From assembly GCA_900551915.1 (NCBI GenBank), contig URXT01000003.1:1-64000 (forward strand): a DNA stretch of 64,000 nt, written 5' to 3'. Within the stretch, counting starts at the first letter, position 1. Every line of letters starts with the position of its first letter. A model generated the notes under the pieces. It saw only the letters and a list, made by a program, of their open reading frames with translations, made no database searches and was not told the origin of the DNA. This document shows positions 50,076-58,994 of this stretch, piece by piece. This DNA comes from an uncultured bacterium. GTDB lineage: Bacteria > Cyanobacteriota > Vampirovibrionia > Gastranaerophilales > Gastranaerophilaceae. The position numbers and the translations under genes are program-made.

Positions 50076-50699
50076 TTAAAAATCTTTAAATAATAATGAT
50101 AAAATTTTAAACATTTTATGAGCTATTTTTTTATGCTCAGTTGCTGAATAATGAAGTCCATCCAAAGAGGAAACTTTTGCTACAGAATTAATATCTATAA
50201 AAAAACATCCTGTTTTATCTGCGACATTTTTATAAATTGCAGATAGATGTTTTGATTTTTCAATTGACGTTTCATCAAACATCGCAGAGAAGCCACTCTT
50301 TAGAACATCCTCTGTCAAAACAGAAGGTGAAACTAAAATCATTTTTGCATCAGGACATTTTTCTTGGGCAATTCCAACTAATTTTTCAATGCCGTCTTGG
50401 ATTTGCTCAAGAGATTGGTTATATGAAAATTGCAAATCATTAATTCCTATCGCCAGAATAATACAGTCTAAATCCTTCGTCAAAAGCGGAGGAATAGCTT
50501 TGTATCCAGTCTGCAGATTGCCGCAGGGATTATCTGCAAAAGCAGTTCGGTTATTACAGCCTGCTTCAATAACTTCAAAATCGTTTTGAACAAGACCTTG
50601 CAAAATACCTGTCCAGCGGATATTTTTAGGATAGCGTTTTCCACTTTCAGGGATAAAGCCAAATATATTACTATCACCAAAGCACAAAATCTTTTTCAT
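50076..50699 (-). CDS. SGNH/GDSL hydrolase
   Basis: The 207-residue protein starts at ATG 50699 behind AGAGGAAAAG. It shows SGNH blocks in order: CFGDSNIFG (Ser), the glycine block in CGNLQTGY, AIGINDLQFSY (Asn) and the Asp-His pair in DGLHYSATEHKKIA. Such enzymes are esterases or thioesterases of broad type, close to TesA/arylesterases. No signal peptide is visible, so it is probably cytoplasmic. The substrate is unknown. Confidence 0.88.
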   Translation of the reverse strand: MKKILCFGDSNIFGFIPESGKRYPKNIRWTGILQGLVQNDFEVIEAGCNNRTAFADNPCGNLQTGYKAIPPLLTKDLDCIILAIGINDLQFSYNQSLEQIQDGIEKLVGIAQEKCPDAKMILVSPSVLTEDVLKSGFSAMFDETSIEKSKHLSAIYKNVADKTGCFFIDINSVAKVSSLDGLHYSATEHKKIAHKMFKILSLLFKDF

Positions 50700-50754
50700 A
50701 ATCTTTTCCTCTAAAAATATACCATAACACATATTATACAAAACAAATCAATAA

Positions 50755-50784
50755 AAAAAGAACCGGGGAAATCCCGGTTCCTCA
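50755..50784 (-). terminator. rho-independent terminator
   Basis: GAACCGGG and CCCGGTTC form a stem followed by seven T on the minus strand, after the 65-residue gene. Confidence 0.8.
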
Positions 50785-50787
50785 TAT

Positions 50788-50985
50788 CTATTTACCTGTA
50801 ATATAAGGTAGATTATCAAAGTCAATAATCCAATTTGTTCTTGCTGCTGGATAATAAAATTTTAAAACATGTCCTTCGATTACAACGTCATGCATATTAG
50901 ATAGAGCAACTTCTATACCGCCGAAATCTACTGATCTTGTACAACTTTTATACAGTTGCAACATAGCCTCTCCTGAATTTGACAT
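50788..50985 (-). CDS. small hypothetical protein (65 residues)
   Basis: It starts at ATG 50985 with a good AGAGG site and ends just before a terminator. The product has no signal peptide, and a compact mix of strands and loops (GGIEVALSNMHDVVIEGHVLKFYYP) suggests a small folded domain. The family is not recognised. On this strand a TATAAT lies about 60 bases upstream (near 51047-51052). Confidence 0.6.
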   Translation of the reverse strand: MSNSGEAMLQLYKSCTRSVDFGGIEVALSNMHDVVIEGHVLKFYYPAARTNWIIDFDNLPYITGK

Positions 50986-51208
50986 AATAAACCTCTTTCT
51001 GTGGTAACACCACTTGATTTGTGTAGTACATATTGGCCAACAAGCCTATTATAACTAATTTTCAAAACTCGTCGCAAGTCAGCAATTACACTTACGTAGA
51101 TTTACGTACGCAATTTAACTAAACCTGTAATAGAAAATGATTAAGAAACCAGTATTTTCATAAAGCAATTATGGATTATGCATTCAGACCGTTAAAGGCA
51201 TAAAAAAT

Positions 51209-51281
51209 TGCGCTTGGCGCGATTCGAACGCGCGACCTATCCCTTAAAAGGGGAGTGCTCTACCTGCTGAGCTACAAGCGC
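51209..51281 (-). tRNA. tRNA-Lys (TTT)
   Basis: Acceptor GCGCTTG pairs with CAAGCGC; discriminator A, no encoded CCA. D arm AGCTCAGCAGGTAGAGC; anticodon loop CTTTTAA (anticodon TTT); T arm GCGCG/CGCGC with TTCGAAT. Confidence 0.95.
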
Positions 51282-51335
51282 TTATTTATTCATTTTCACA
51301 ACTCAATGATTGCTATTCATTTCGTCAGTAATCTT

Positions 51336-51364
51336 ATGTTAGCAAGAACAAATTTTTATGTCAA
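51336..51364 (-). promoter_or_regulatory. promoter of tRNA-Lys
   Basis: On the minus strand a perfect TTGACA (51364-51359), a 17-base spacer and TAACAT (51341-51336), about 55 bases before the tRNA. Confidence 0.6.
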
Positions 51365-51453
51365 CAGTTTTGTCAAAACTTTTTTTATAAAAATAAACCG
51401 CCTTAGAAATAAAAATCATAAAGCGGTCAGAGAAAATAATTTATTACGGAAAA

Positions 51454-52023
51454 TTATTGTAAGTCAATATACTTTTTAGCACAATCAAACATGGCATTTA
51501 CCAACGCTGCATTTGCATATATATTCATGCCGCTAGTTTCCAGAACTTGTTTCATGCGTTTTTCCCACATGTCGTAGATATCATCTTTATCGATATCAAG
51601 CACCTGTGCTATCATACTTAACTCTTTATAATCAATCGGAATCGGAAGGTTTCCGCGTAAAATATCAACGATTTCGAGTCTTTTCTTGCGGGGGAAGGCT
51701 TTTAAGAAATTTACCGTTGACATTCCCTTTTCCCTCATAACTTTCTTCAGAAATTCAACCGTATCATCAATTAACACAGGTTCTTGAGGAATTTTATATT
51801 CTTCAAATTCATCAGGTTCAATCTCCATCACAGTTGCGATACGCTCTAAAGTCGTTCCTCGTGTGGAAAACGGAATAGTGTTATCTATAAGATTGTAAAC
51901 ATAAGAAAGCGTAACGCCTATCATTTCTGCAAAATCTTTTTTATGAATGCCGTTTTTATCTAAAAATTTGGCAACTTTTTCCGAACTTTTTTCCTGAATT
52001 ATGGGTTTGCTTTTTGCACACAT
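51454..52023 (-). CDS. helix-turn-helix (XRE-type) regulator with duplicated repressor-like halves
   Basis: The 189-residue protein has an N-terminal HTH at about residues 15-75 (GIHKKDFAEMIGVTLSYVYNLI, TLERIATVMEIEPDEFEEY). A second region of similar layout follows (about 88-150: MSTVNFLKAFPRKKRLEIVDI, YKELSMIAQVLDIDKDDIYD), so it may be a two-headed DNA-binding protein. No ligand domain is evident. It is divergent from pth; the target is unknown. The upstream region shows no clear operator. Confidence 0.75.
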   Translation of the reverse strand: MCAKSKPIIQEKSSEKVAKFLDKNGIHKKDFAEMIGVTLSYVYNLIDNTIPFSTRGTTLERIATVMEIEPDEFEEYKIPQEPVLIDDTVEFLKKVMREKGMSTVNFLKAFPRKKRLEIVDILRGNLPIPIDYKELSMIAQVLDIDKDDIYDMWEKRMKQVLETSGMNIYANAALVNAMFDCAKKYIDLQ

Positions 52024-52157
52024 ATTTTTATCCTCATATTAATTTAAGTTCATTATTAAATTACGGTTTTTCTATCAATTTGTTAAGCGAAAGCATGGTA
52101 AATCAGGGCGGTAATATTTATTTGCGTTAAAATAATAAATATAAAGGGTAAATTAAA

Positions 52158-52715
52158 ATGAAATTAATCGCTGGACTTGGAAATGTAGGGGAAAAATATC
52201 TTTTCACAAGACATAACGCCGGATTTATGGCTGTTGATAAAATAGCTTATGATAAAGGATTTGAATTCAGAGAAGAAAAAAAGCTTAAATGTTTTCTTGC
52301 AAAAGGCAGAATTAACGGAGAAGATATTCTTCTTATAAAACCAACGACCTTTATGAATTTATCAGGCGAGGCAGTCAGTGCTGTCTTAAATTATTACAAA
52401 ATTGATGTAAAAGAGGTTTTGATAATTTATGATGACATCTCTCTTGATTTAGGAAGAATAAGGTTCCGGCCAAACGGGTCTGACGGCGGCCACAACGGGA
52501 TTAAGTCCATCATAAAACACCTCGGTACAAAAGATTTTGACAGGATTAAAATCGGGATAGGCCCTCAGCCGCCAATGCCTTCGGAAGCTTTTGTTCTGCA
52601 AAATTTCTCAAAAGAACAGATGGAGGATTTAAAACAAACAATCAAAAGAACAGCCGAAGCTGTTGAATTTTATCTGGAAAACGGAATTGAAAAATCTCAA
52701 AATCGTTACAATTAA
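52158..52715 (+). CDS. pth: peptidyl-tRNA hydrolase
   Basis: The 185-residue protein has the Pth motifs AGLGNVGEKYLFTRHNAGF with the catalytic His, KPTTFMNLSGEAV, IIYDDISLDLGRIRFRP and GSDGGHNGIKSI. It releases tRNA from stalled peptidyl-tRNA. It has the usual length. A TPR gene follows in the same direction after 63 bases. Confidence 0.97.
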   Translation: MKLIAGLGNVGEKYLFTRHNAGFMAVDKIAYDKGFEFREEKKLKCFLAKGRINGEDILLIKPTTFMNLSGEAVSAVLNYYKIDVKEVLIIYDDISLDLGRIRFRPNGSDGGHNGIKSIIKHLGTKDFDRIKIGIGPQPPMPSEAFVLQNFSKEQMEDLKQTIKRTAEAVEFYLENGIEKSQNRYN

Positions 52716-52778
52716 CCACACAGGTTATTTTTAGTGAAATTTTTCAGATATAATAGATTTTAAGATAAGGAGTATTTA

Positions 52779-54179
52779 ATGAGCATACAAATCGCAGAAC
52801 AATACGAAGAAAACGAAGACTATGAAAAAGCGTATGAAGAATATAAAAAAGAATTTGACAAAAATCAAAAAGATATGAATATTCTTGAACGTTTGGGACA
52901 TCTTTGCATGATGCTAAACAAAAAAGAAGAAGCAGCTGAATTTTATGGAAAAATTCTTGAGTTTGATGTAACAAATGTTATGGTTTATGAACAATTAATG
53001 GACATCTATCAGGAAACTGACAAATATCAGTATTATGTTTACAGAGGAAATCTTCATTCAATTGAACACAAGTTTGAACATGCCATTAACGACTACAAAA
53101 AAGCGCTTGCCAATACACAGGAAGAAAAAAATATCATTACAACAAGATTTGTTCTTGCTGCGCTGTATGCTCAAACCGGAAACACAACAAAAGCAATTGA
53201 TGAATACCTTCGTTTAATTGATTATGAAGAAATCCCGCCAGAGACATTTTTAAATCTTGCAAACCTCTATGTAAAAGAAGATGCCCTAGCAAGTGCAATA
53301 AATGTTCTTGAAAGAGCCTTCTCTAAAAATATTGACACAGAAAATATCCGAGAAAAACTTGCCGGGCTGCATTTAAAAAACCACAATCCGGAAAAAGCTC
53401 TTGAAATTACAAAAGATGAACTAATGCAGGCAAAATGTCTTTTGGAATGCGGAAAAACAGAAGAGGCCTTTAAAATCCTGGAACTGCCTGAAGCAAAGAA
53501 AAAAGATTTAGCAAAATATCACTCACTTCTGGCTCAATATTATTTTTTAAAAAATGATTTTGATAAGGCACTTGAAGAAGTTAACGAGTTTGAAAAAATT
53601 GAAAAAAATTCGCCTTTAACATACCAGATGAAGGCTTTGATTTATGAAAACCAAAAGGATGATTATAACGCGCATGTGCAGTGGGGTAAATACAACATTG
53701 TACGCGGAAATATTGACATCGCAATTAATGAATTCCTGAATGCATACCAGCTTAAAGATGATGATTTAAATTTGCTTACAACTCTTGCGGCATTATTGGA
53801 AGAAAACGGTGACAAAAACCACGCAATGGAGTTTTATGAAAAAATTTCAAAACTTGAGCCAAACAACATTACAGCACTTTCAAAACTTGCAGATTACAGA
53901 AATGGTTTAGGCGATTACAGAGCGGAATGTGATTACCTGGAAGCCTGGTACGAAGTTGATAAACGCAACTACAGTCTGATAAAAAGACTTGCAAAAACTT
54001 ACGAAAGGCTTAAAAATAAACCTTCCGCTGTTGAATACTACAAAAAATATCTTCAAACAGCAACAACCGCAGAAGATTATGAAGCAGTGAAAAAACATCT
54101 TGCAAAACTGGAAAATACAGAAATGGTTGAAGATGAAGGATTGCTAGAAAAAATCCTGAGATTTTTCAATAAAGATTAA
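52779..54179 (+). CDS. tetratricopeptide-repeat protein
   Basis: The 466-residue protein is made of TPR units from residue 8 to about 440 (for example YEKAYEEYKKEFDKNQKDMNILERLGHL and HAMEFYEKISKLEPNNITALSKLADY). There is no signal peptide, and a charged C-terminal tail ends it (EDEGLLEKILRFFNKD). The AAGGAG site is good. It is a cytoplasmic scaffold of unknown partner. It converges on prepilin-like locus 4, one base apart. Confidence 0.88.
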   Translation: MSIQIAEQYEENEDYEKAYEEYKKEFDKNQKDMNILERLGHLCMMLNKKEEAAEFYGKILEFDVTNVMVYEQLMDIYQETDKYQYYVYRGNLHSIEHKFEHAINDYKKALANTQEEKNIITTRFVLAALYAQTGNTTKAIDEYLRLIDYEEIPPETFLNLANLYVKEDALASAINVLERAFSKNIDTENIREKLAGLHLKNHNPEKALEITKDELMQAKCLLECGKTEEAFKILELPEAKKKDLAKYHSLLAQYYFLKNDFDKALEEVNEFEKIEKNSPLTYQMKALIYENQKDDYNAHVQWGKYNIVRGNIDIAINEFLNAYQLKDDDLNLLTTLAALLEENGDKNHAMEFYEKISKLEPNNITALSKLADYRNGLGDYRAECDYLEAWYEVDKRNYSLIKRLAKTYERLKNKPSAVEYYKKYLQTATTAEDYEAVKKHLAKLENTEMVEDEGLLEKILRFFNKD

Positions 54180-54180
54180 A

Positions 54181-55158
54181 TTACTTTGGCAAGTTATCCC
54201 AGTAAGTTTTTGAATTATCATCCGGATTAATATTTTCAAAAGCATACCATGCACATCCGATACCATTACCCCTCTGTTTTGAGTTTATAGAGCAGGGATA
54301 TCCAGCCTGCTCTGGGTATGGCAGATTTTCCAGTTCTTCTTCGGTATATGAACGAGTCATTTTGCAAGGGCGAAGTGCGTCATTTGTATCTAAATCAAAT
54401 CTAAAAATATCATGTCCATACGCATTTGGACCTTTTTGGTAACCGTTGATATCAACCGCGATTAATATATGTCCGCTTGTAATAAGAGTCTCAACTGATA
54501 CACCATTATTCAAAACATGAATAGGCGTAGGATAATCAACGTAGAAATATTCATAATCCTTTGTCAAGTTATAGTTTTTTACTTTATATAACGGTATCAC
54601 TCTATCCGCACCAATAGTTTTATAAAACATCTCCTTGAATTCATTTGAACGGTAATAACTTGTTGATGGATTATAAATTACGAATTCTCTGTGTAAATTA
54701 TCAATGCTGTAATCCGCTTTCATTTTAACCAATGCAACTGATATCATGTTGTAAGCTTTTTTAAATTGAGTTTGCAGAACATATCCCTGAATCTTGTTTA
54801 TCAAGGTTGGCAAAGTCATTGCGACTACAATTCCGATTACGCCGAGAGTGATTAGTACCTCTGCCATCGTGAATGCTGGATTTTTGAGGGGTGAAAAGTG
54901 AGAAGTGAAACGTGAAAAGTCCGTTTCGTTAATTAGTAAACGGTAAACAGTGAGCGGTGAGCTGTTCGTTTCATTGTTATTGCTTTTCTTCGCTAAGAAG
55001 GTCTTGGGGGATTTGTTTTCGAAACGATAGCGAGCCAGCGAGCGTGTTTGAGAAAACAAATCCCCCAAGAACGACTCTAATAAACCCAACCACGCAAATT
55101 TAAGGAAAACCCTCACAGGAGCTGGGTTACAGGACGCCCCCCCCCCCTGGAAATTCAA
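54181..55158 (-). CDS. prepilin-like protein, locus 4 (leader out of frame as sequenced)
   Basis: The frame is open from TTG 55158 (325 residues), but the ribosome site serves ATG 55177, which is out of phase with it because the G tract has 11 rather than 10 bases. The open frame reads GGGASCNPAPVRVF, a long leader including translated repeat sequence, and then the prepilin signature KNPA-FTMAEVLITLGVIGI about 95 residues in. The family motif AVDINGYQKGPNAYGHDIFRF and Cys-containing C-terminus follow. It is the closest relative of locus 2 in this window. Confidence 0.75.
   Translation of the reverse strand: MNFQGGGASCNPAPVRVFLKFAWLGLLESFLGDLFSQTRSLARYRFENKSPKTFLAKKSNNNETNSSPLTVYRLLINETDFSRFTSHFSPLKNPAFTMAEVLITLGVIGIVVAMTLPTLINKIQGYVLQTQFKKAYNMISVALVKMKADYSIDNLHREFVIYNPSTSYYRSNEFKEMFYKTIGADRVIPLYKVKNYNLTKDYEYFYVDYPTPIHVLNNGVSVETLITSGHILIAVDINGYQKGPNAYGHDIFRFDLDTNDALRPCKMTRSYTEEELENLPYPEQAGYPCSINSKQRGNGIGCAWYAFENINPDDNSKTYWDNLPK
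55002..55070. repeat. perfect 19-bp inverted repeat inside prepilin leader, locus 4
   Basis: TCTTGGGGGATTTGTTTTC (55002-55020) and GAAAACAAATCCCCCAAGA (55052-55070) are perfect complements around a 31-base loop that itself has the direct repeat AGCGAG. Confidence 0.9.
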
Positions 55159-55177
55159 TCATAGTCTGCTTTTTCAT
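55127..55177 (-). CDS. short leader ORF with an 11-G tract, locus 4
   Basis: AAAGGAGC precedes ATG 55177. The ORF reads 16 codons through 11 G and stops at 55127. With 10 G it would continue as GGGASCNPAPVRVF into the prepilin-like ORF. Confidence 0.6.
   Translation of the reverse strand: MKKQTMIEFPGGGGVL
55137..55147 (-). repeat. poly-G tract (11), candidate slippage site
   Basis: Eleven G on the coding strand of locus 4, out of frame by one. Confidence 0.9.
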
Positions 55178-55190
55178 ATATTTAGCTCCT

Positions 55191-56087
55191 TTATTTTACC
55201 TTTTGAAAAATCATTACATATTCATGTTTAAAAATGAAAAATCCGCCTGCAAGTGCCCGATAGCGCCATAAATTTGCGGTCTTGCCTTTCGCGCGTTCGT
55301 TGCCCTGAATGTCTTTTACTATAATTCCTTTAAGCTTAAAGCCCAACTTCATCATTCTTGCCATGCATTCAAATCCAAGCGGCTGAACTTCTGAATTTTT
55401 GTAACTGTCACCGATAATCAACGCCGCAAATCGGCCTTTTTCAAGCTTGTCATAACCGTTTTTGGCAACTTTTTCAAACAAATCGTAAAATTCTTCGGTC
55501 GAATCACAATTAGATAAATCTTCTTTTTTATCTGAAAATTTGATAATATCATCATAAGGCGGATGAAGAACCAAAAACTGTGCTTTTTCTTCGCCTAAGA
55601 TTTCGAGACCGGCTTGAATTTTATCTCTGACCTCAACAGACGCTGAATCAGCGCAGATAATTCTTACATCTGTTACAAGCTGCTTCGGGGTGAATTTTTC
55701 TGAAACTTTTTCCGCAAGTTCGTCTTTCAGCTCAACGCCAATGCAGCGTCTGCCCATATTCAGGGCTTCAATACCTGAAGTTCCTGAGCCGAAAAACAAA
55801 TCAAGCACAACATCGCCCTTTTTTGTAAATCTTTCATAAAGCTGCTGGGCGATTTGCGGAATGTAATTCCCGTGATACTCATTAGAGTGTCCGCCTTCTC
55901 TTAAGCGGGTCGGAAATTCCCACAAAGTATCTGTTTTAACATGGTCGTAAGCCTTCCAGTTATTCAGGTCAATATCACTGTATTTTGTGGTTTTAACAGG
56001 TTTAACGACCTGTAAATCAGCTTTCTTTAACGGTTTTAATTTTGTATTTGTTTTCACTCTTGCCAAGTCTCTTTCTCCCCTTATCAA
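55191..56087 (-). CDS. DNA methyltransferase-like protein (N4/N6-type) with HPPY motif
   Basis: The 298-residue protein has the SAM-binding motif DLFFGSGTSGIEAL preceded by a GNYIPQI segment, then CIGVEL, and a catalytic-type motif LHPPYDDIIKF. In place of the usual D/N/S-PPY it has HPPY, and the surrounding DIIKFS fits a subset of N4-cytosine/N6-adenine methylases. The charged N-terminus probably precedes the core. There is no restriction gene nearby, so it would be an orphan or an RNA/DNA regulator. The target is unknown. It is divergent from the permease gene. Confidence 0.75.
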   Translation of the reverse strand: MIRGERDLARVKTNTKLKPLKKADLQVVKPVKTTKYSDIDLNNWKAYDHVKTDTLWEFPTRLREGGHSNEYHGNYIPQIAQQLYERFTKKGDVVLDLFFGSGTSGIEALNMGRRCIGVELKDELAEKVSEKFTPKQLVTDVRIICADSASVEVRDKIQAGLEILGEEKAQFLVLHPPYDDIIKFSDKKEDLSNCDSTEEFYDLFEKVAKNGYDKLEKGRFAALIIGDSYKNSEVQPLGFECMARMMKLGFKLKGIIVKDIQGNERAKGKTANLWRYRALAGGFFIFKHEYVMIFQKVK

Positions 56088-56182
56088 ATCTATAGAGGTA
56101 TTTTATAGAAATGTTTCAAATTTGTAATCAATTGTTTAGATGAATTTGTTTTTGTTGTAAGTTGAGGTTGTATGGAGGAAGA

Positions 56183-57187
56183 ATGTTCTCTGAATATTTA
56201 ACATTAAGTAATTTATACATGATTACGGGCTTTTTAATCTCGATGTATTCCTGCGTTTCCAATGACGTTATTCAGACACTCGGAACCTTCCTTACTACAA
56301 GTAAAAAAATGCCAACCTGGTTAATCTGGGCTTTTACAAGCGCTGTTTTAATTGTAACGATTTCAACCGGCTGGCTTCTAAACGACGGCGATATGGCTTT
56401 TGGCAGGCTGGAAAGAATTCCTTTCCCTGAAACCTTTACTCTTGTCCATGTTTTGCCGCCTGTAATTCTTTTGTTCCTGACACGCTACGGAATTCCGGTT
56501 TCGACAACATTTTTAATTTTAAGTATATTTTCAGCCAGTGATATCAGCGTAATCGGTATGATTTTGTCGAAATCAATTATCGGATACTTTTTGGCGCTTA
56601 TTGTTTCAATAATTGTATACACAATTATTGCCAGACCGCTTGAAAGAGTTTTTTATTACACTGCGGATAAAAAAATCTCAAAATGGTGGATTGCGGCAAA
56701 ATGGGCTTCAACCGCATTTTTATGGTCACAATGGCTTATGCAGGATGCAGCGAATTTATTCGTTTATCTTCCAAGGAAAACTTCTTTTTCTACTTTGCTT
56801 TTTGTTTTAATTGCATTTTCAGCATTTTTGTGGATGGTTGCATACAAACGCGGCGGGGAAGTTCAAAAAATCATCAAAATGAAAACCAATGTTCAAGATC
56901 CGCGTTCTGCAACGATTATTGATATAATTTATGCATTTTTACTTTTGTATTTTATACAACTTAACAACATTCCGATGTCCACGACATGGGTGTTCATAGG
57001 GCTTCTGGCAGGACGCGAAATTGCGCTTTACAACAGGTTGAGATTTGAAAGTCCTAAAAAAATGTATAAACATATTCTTAAAGACCTCACAAAAGTAACT
57101 TTCGGACTGGTTGTTTCAATTGTTGTTGTGGTCGTATTAATAAAATTCGATTTGGTAAAAGAATTTTTCATGTCGCATTTTATGTAA
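56183..57187 (+). CDS. divergent PiT-family (phosphate permease-like) membrane protein
   Basis: The 334-residue protein starts at ATG 56183 behind GGAGGAAG. It has about ten helices and two PiT-like half-motifs: SNDVIQTLGTF with GIPVSTTFLIL in the first half, and NIPMSTTWVFIGLLAGREIA in the second. These resemble the GANDVANA / PVSTTH pairs of inorganic phosphate transporters, but with enough changes that another ion is possible. It sits at the inner membrane. mutL follows after 20 bases, probably in one transcript. Confidence 0.7.
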   Translation: MFSEYLTLSNLYMITGFLISMYSCVSNDVIQTLGTFLTTSKKMPTWLIWAFTSAVLIVTISTGWLLNDGDMAFGRLERIPFPETFTLVHVLPPVILLFLTRYGIPVSTTFLILSIFSASDISVIGMILSKSIIGYFLALIVSIIVYTIIARPLERVFYYTADKKISKWWIAAKWASTAFLWSQWLMQDAANLFVYLPRKTSFSTLLFVLIAFSAFLWMVAYKRGGEVQKIIKMKTNVQDPRSATIIDIIYAFLLLYFIQLNNIPMSTTWVFIGLLAGREIALYNRLRFESPKKMYKHILKDLTKVTFGLVVSIVVVVVLIKFDLVKEFFMSHFM

Positions 57188-57207
57188 AAATTCAAAAGGA
57201 GCTTAAA

Positions 57208-58986
57208 TTGGCAAGAATTCAACAATTATCAAAACATCTAATAAACCAGATTGCGGCGGGCGAAGTTATTGAGCGCCCGGCGTCTGTAGTTAAAGAACTT
57301 GTTGAAAACTCTGTGGATGCGGGCGCGAAAAAAATCAGTATTGAAATCACAAACGACTGCCGGAACATAAGAATTGCCGACAACGGCTGCGGGATACATC
57401 CAGATGATATTCTGCTCGCTTTTACAAAACATGCAACAAGCAAAATCAAAACGGATGAAGATTTATTTGATATTCACACACTCGGATTTCGCGGCGAAGC
57501 GCTTGCAAGTATTATTTCGATTTCAAGACTTACTTGCACAACAAGGACGGCGGAATTTGAAACCGGAACAAAAGTAAAATGCGAAAATTCAGAAGTTAAT
57601 AAAGTCGAAACCGGCTGCGCAGTCGGAACGATTATGGATATAAAGGATTTGTTCTACAATATTCCGGCAAGGCTGAAATTTTTAAAAAGCGCTTCAACAG
57701 AATTTTCTTATATTCAGGAGCTTCTTCAATCAATTGCGCTGGCAAATCCTGACGTTGCTTTTGAACTTAAACGCGACGGCAAAACTACACTTAAAACAAC
57801 CGGGCTTGGTGATTTAAAACGCACAATTAAAGAGCTTTTTAATGCAGAAGTGACAGACAATCTTAAAGAGGTGCTAAAAACAGACAAAATTGCAGGAATG
57901 CAGATTTCCGGCTATGTCAGCACGCCTGATTTTACACGTTCCAGCAAAAAAAATTACTACATGTTTATAAACAAACGCGCCGTAAAATGTCCGGTTTTCC
58001 AAAAATCAATTGACAATGCTTACAAAAACCTGATTGCAAGCGGCAAATATCCGTTTGTCGTTCTGAACCTCGAAATTCCTCCGGCAGATGTTGATGTGAA
58101 TGTTCACCCGACAAAAAAAGAAGTCCGCTACAAAAATACAAACATGGTTTTTAATTTCATTTACACAGCAATTCAGGGCGGGTTGACAAATTATGTGGAA
58201 AAGCCTTTTGCTGAAATGTCAATCAGGCCTGAGCCTTCAGAATTCAGAGAGCCTGTCGGGATATTGAATTTTCCAAAATCAGAAACCGGTGAAATTTATT
58301 TTGATAAAACAGAAGATTCAATGTATGTTTCAGACAATATGATGGAGAAGATTTCCCAGAGCCTTCCTTTTAAACGTGAAGAAACTGTAGAACAGGCTAA
58401 GCTTATAACACATGTTGAAAAAGAACCTGAGCCGGAAGAAAATATTATCGGACAATACAAAAACACTTATATTTTGATTGAACGCGACGAAGGTTTGGAA
58501 ATCGTTGACCAGCATATCGCCGAAGAAAGATATATTTATGAGAAATTAAAATCAGAAAAAAATGTTGTGTCACAACTTCTTTTTGTGTCGGATGTTTTAA
58601 CGGTTTCCAGCGCCGAGGCTGAACTTATCAAAGAAAACATTGAAAAATTTGAAAAATTCGGTTACGGAATTGAGTTTTTAAAAGAGAACGAACTTATTTT
58701 CAGAAAAGTTCCGCAGTTAATTGCAAAGGTCAATCCAAAAGAAATTTTGTCAGAGATTTTAGAAAACATTGAAGGTGACATTGACGGTTTAGAGGAAAAA
58801 ATTCTCATTACAACCTCGTGCAAGGCGTCAGTGAAAGCCGGACAAAAGCTTTCGACCTGGCAGATGCAGGAGATTATCAAAAGATGGCGCACGACAAAAA
58901 TGCCATACACTTGCCCGCATGGAAGACCGATATCGAAAATACTTCCGCATAAGCAGATTGCATCATTCTTCCAACGGCAATCCTAA
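57208..58986 (+). CDS. mutL: DNA mismatch repair protein MutL
   Basis: The 592-residue protein starts at TTG 57208 behind AAAGGAGC. It has the GHKL ATPase motifs: VIERPASVVKELVENSVDAGA, IADNGCGI, TLGFRGEALASI and the DVDVNVHPTKKEVR stretch. A variable linker (about 310-400) precedes the C-terminal dimerisation domain with the QHIAEERYIYE region. It couples mismatch recognition by MutS to strand removal. It ends 8 bases from the convergent gene. Confidence 0.96.
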   Translation: MARIQQLSKHLINQIAAGEVIERPASVVKELVENSVDAGAKKISIEITNDCRNIRIADNGCGIHPDDILLAFTKHATSKIKTDEDLFDIHTLGFRGEALASIISISRLTCTTRTAEFETGTKVKCENSEVNKVETGCAVGTIMDIKDLFYNIPARLKFLKSASTEFSYIQELLQSIALANPDVAFELKRDGKTTLKTTGLGDLKRTIKELFNAEVTDNLKEVLKTDKIAGMQISGYVSTPDFTRSSKKNYYMFINKRAVKCPVFQKSIDNAYKNLIASGKYPFVVLNLEIPPADVDVNVHPTKKEVRYKNTNMVFNFIYTAIQGGLTNYVEKPFAEMSIRPEPSEFREPVGILNFPKSETGEIYFDKTEDSMYVSDNMMEKISQSLPFKREETVEQAKLITHVEKEPEPEENIIGQYKNTYILIERDEGLEIVDQHIAEERYIYEKLKSEKNVVSQLLFVSDVLTVSSAEAELIKENIEKFEKFGYGIEFLKENELIFRKVPQLIAKVNPKEILSEILENIEGDIDGLEEKILITTSCKASVKAGQKLSTWQMQEIIKRWRTTKMPYTCPHGRPISKILPHKQIASFFQRQS

Positions 58987-58994
58987 AATGACGC

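Noticed and set aside
54181..55158. Long prepilin leader as a wrongly extended ORF only
   Set aside because: The peptide next to the tract is conserved between loci 2 and 4 in the same frame, so at least part of the leader is probably translated. The repeat-rich middle remains uncertain.
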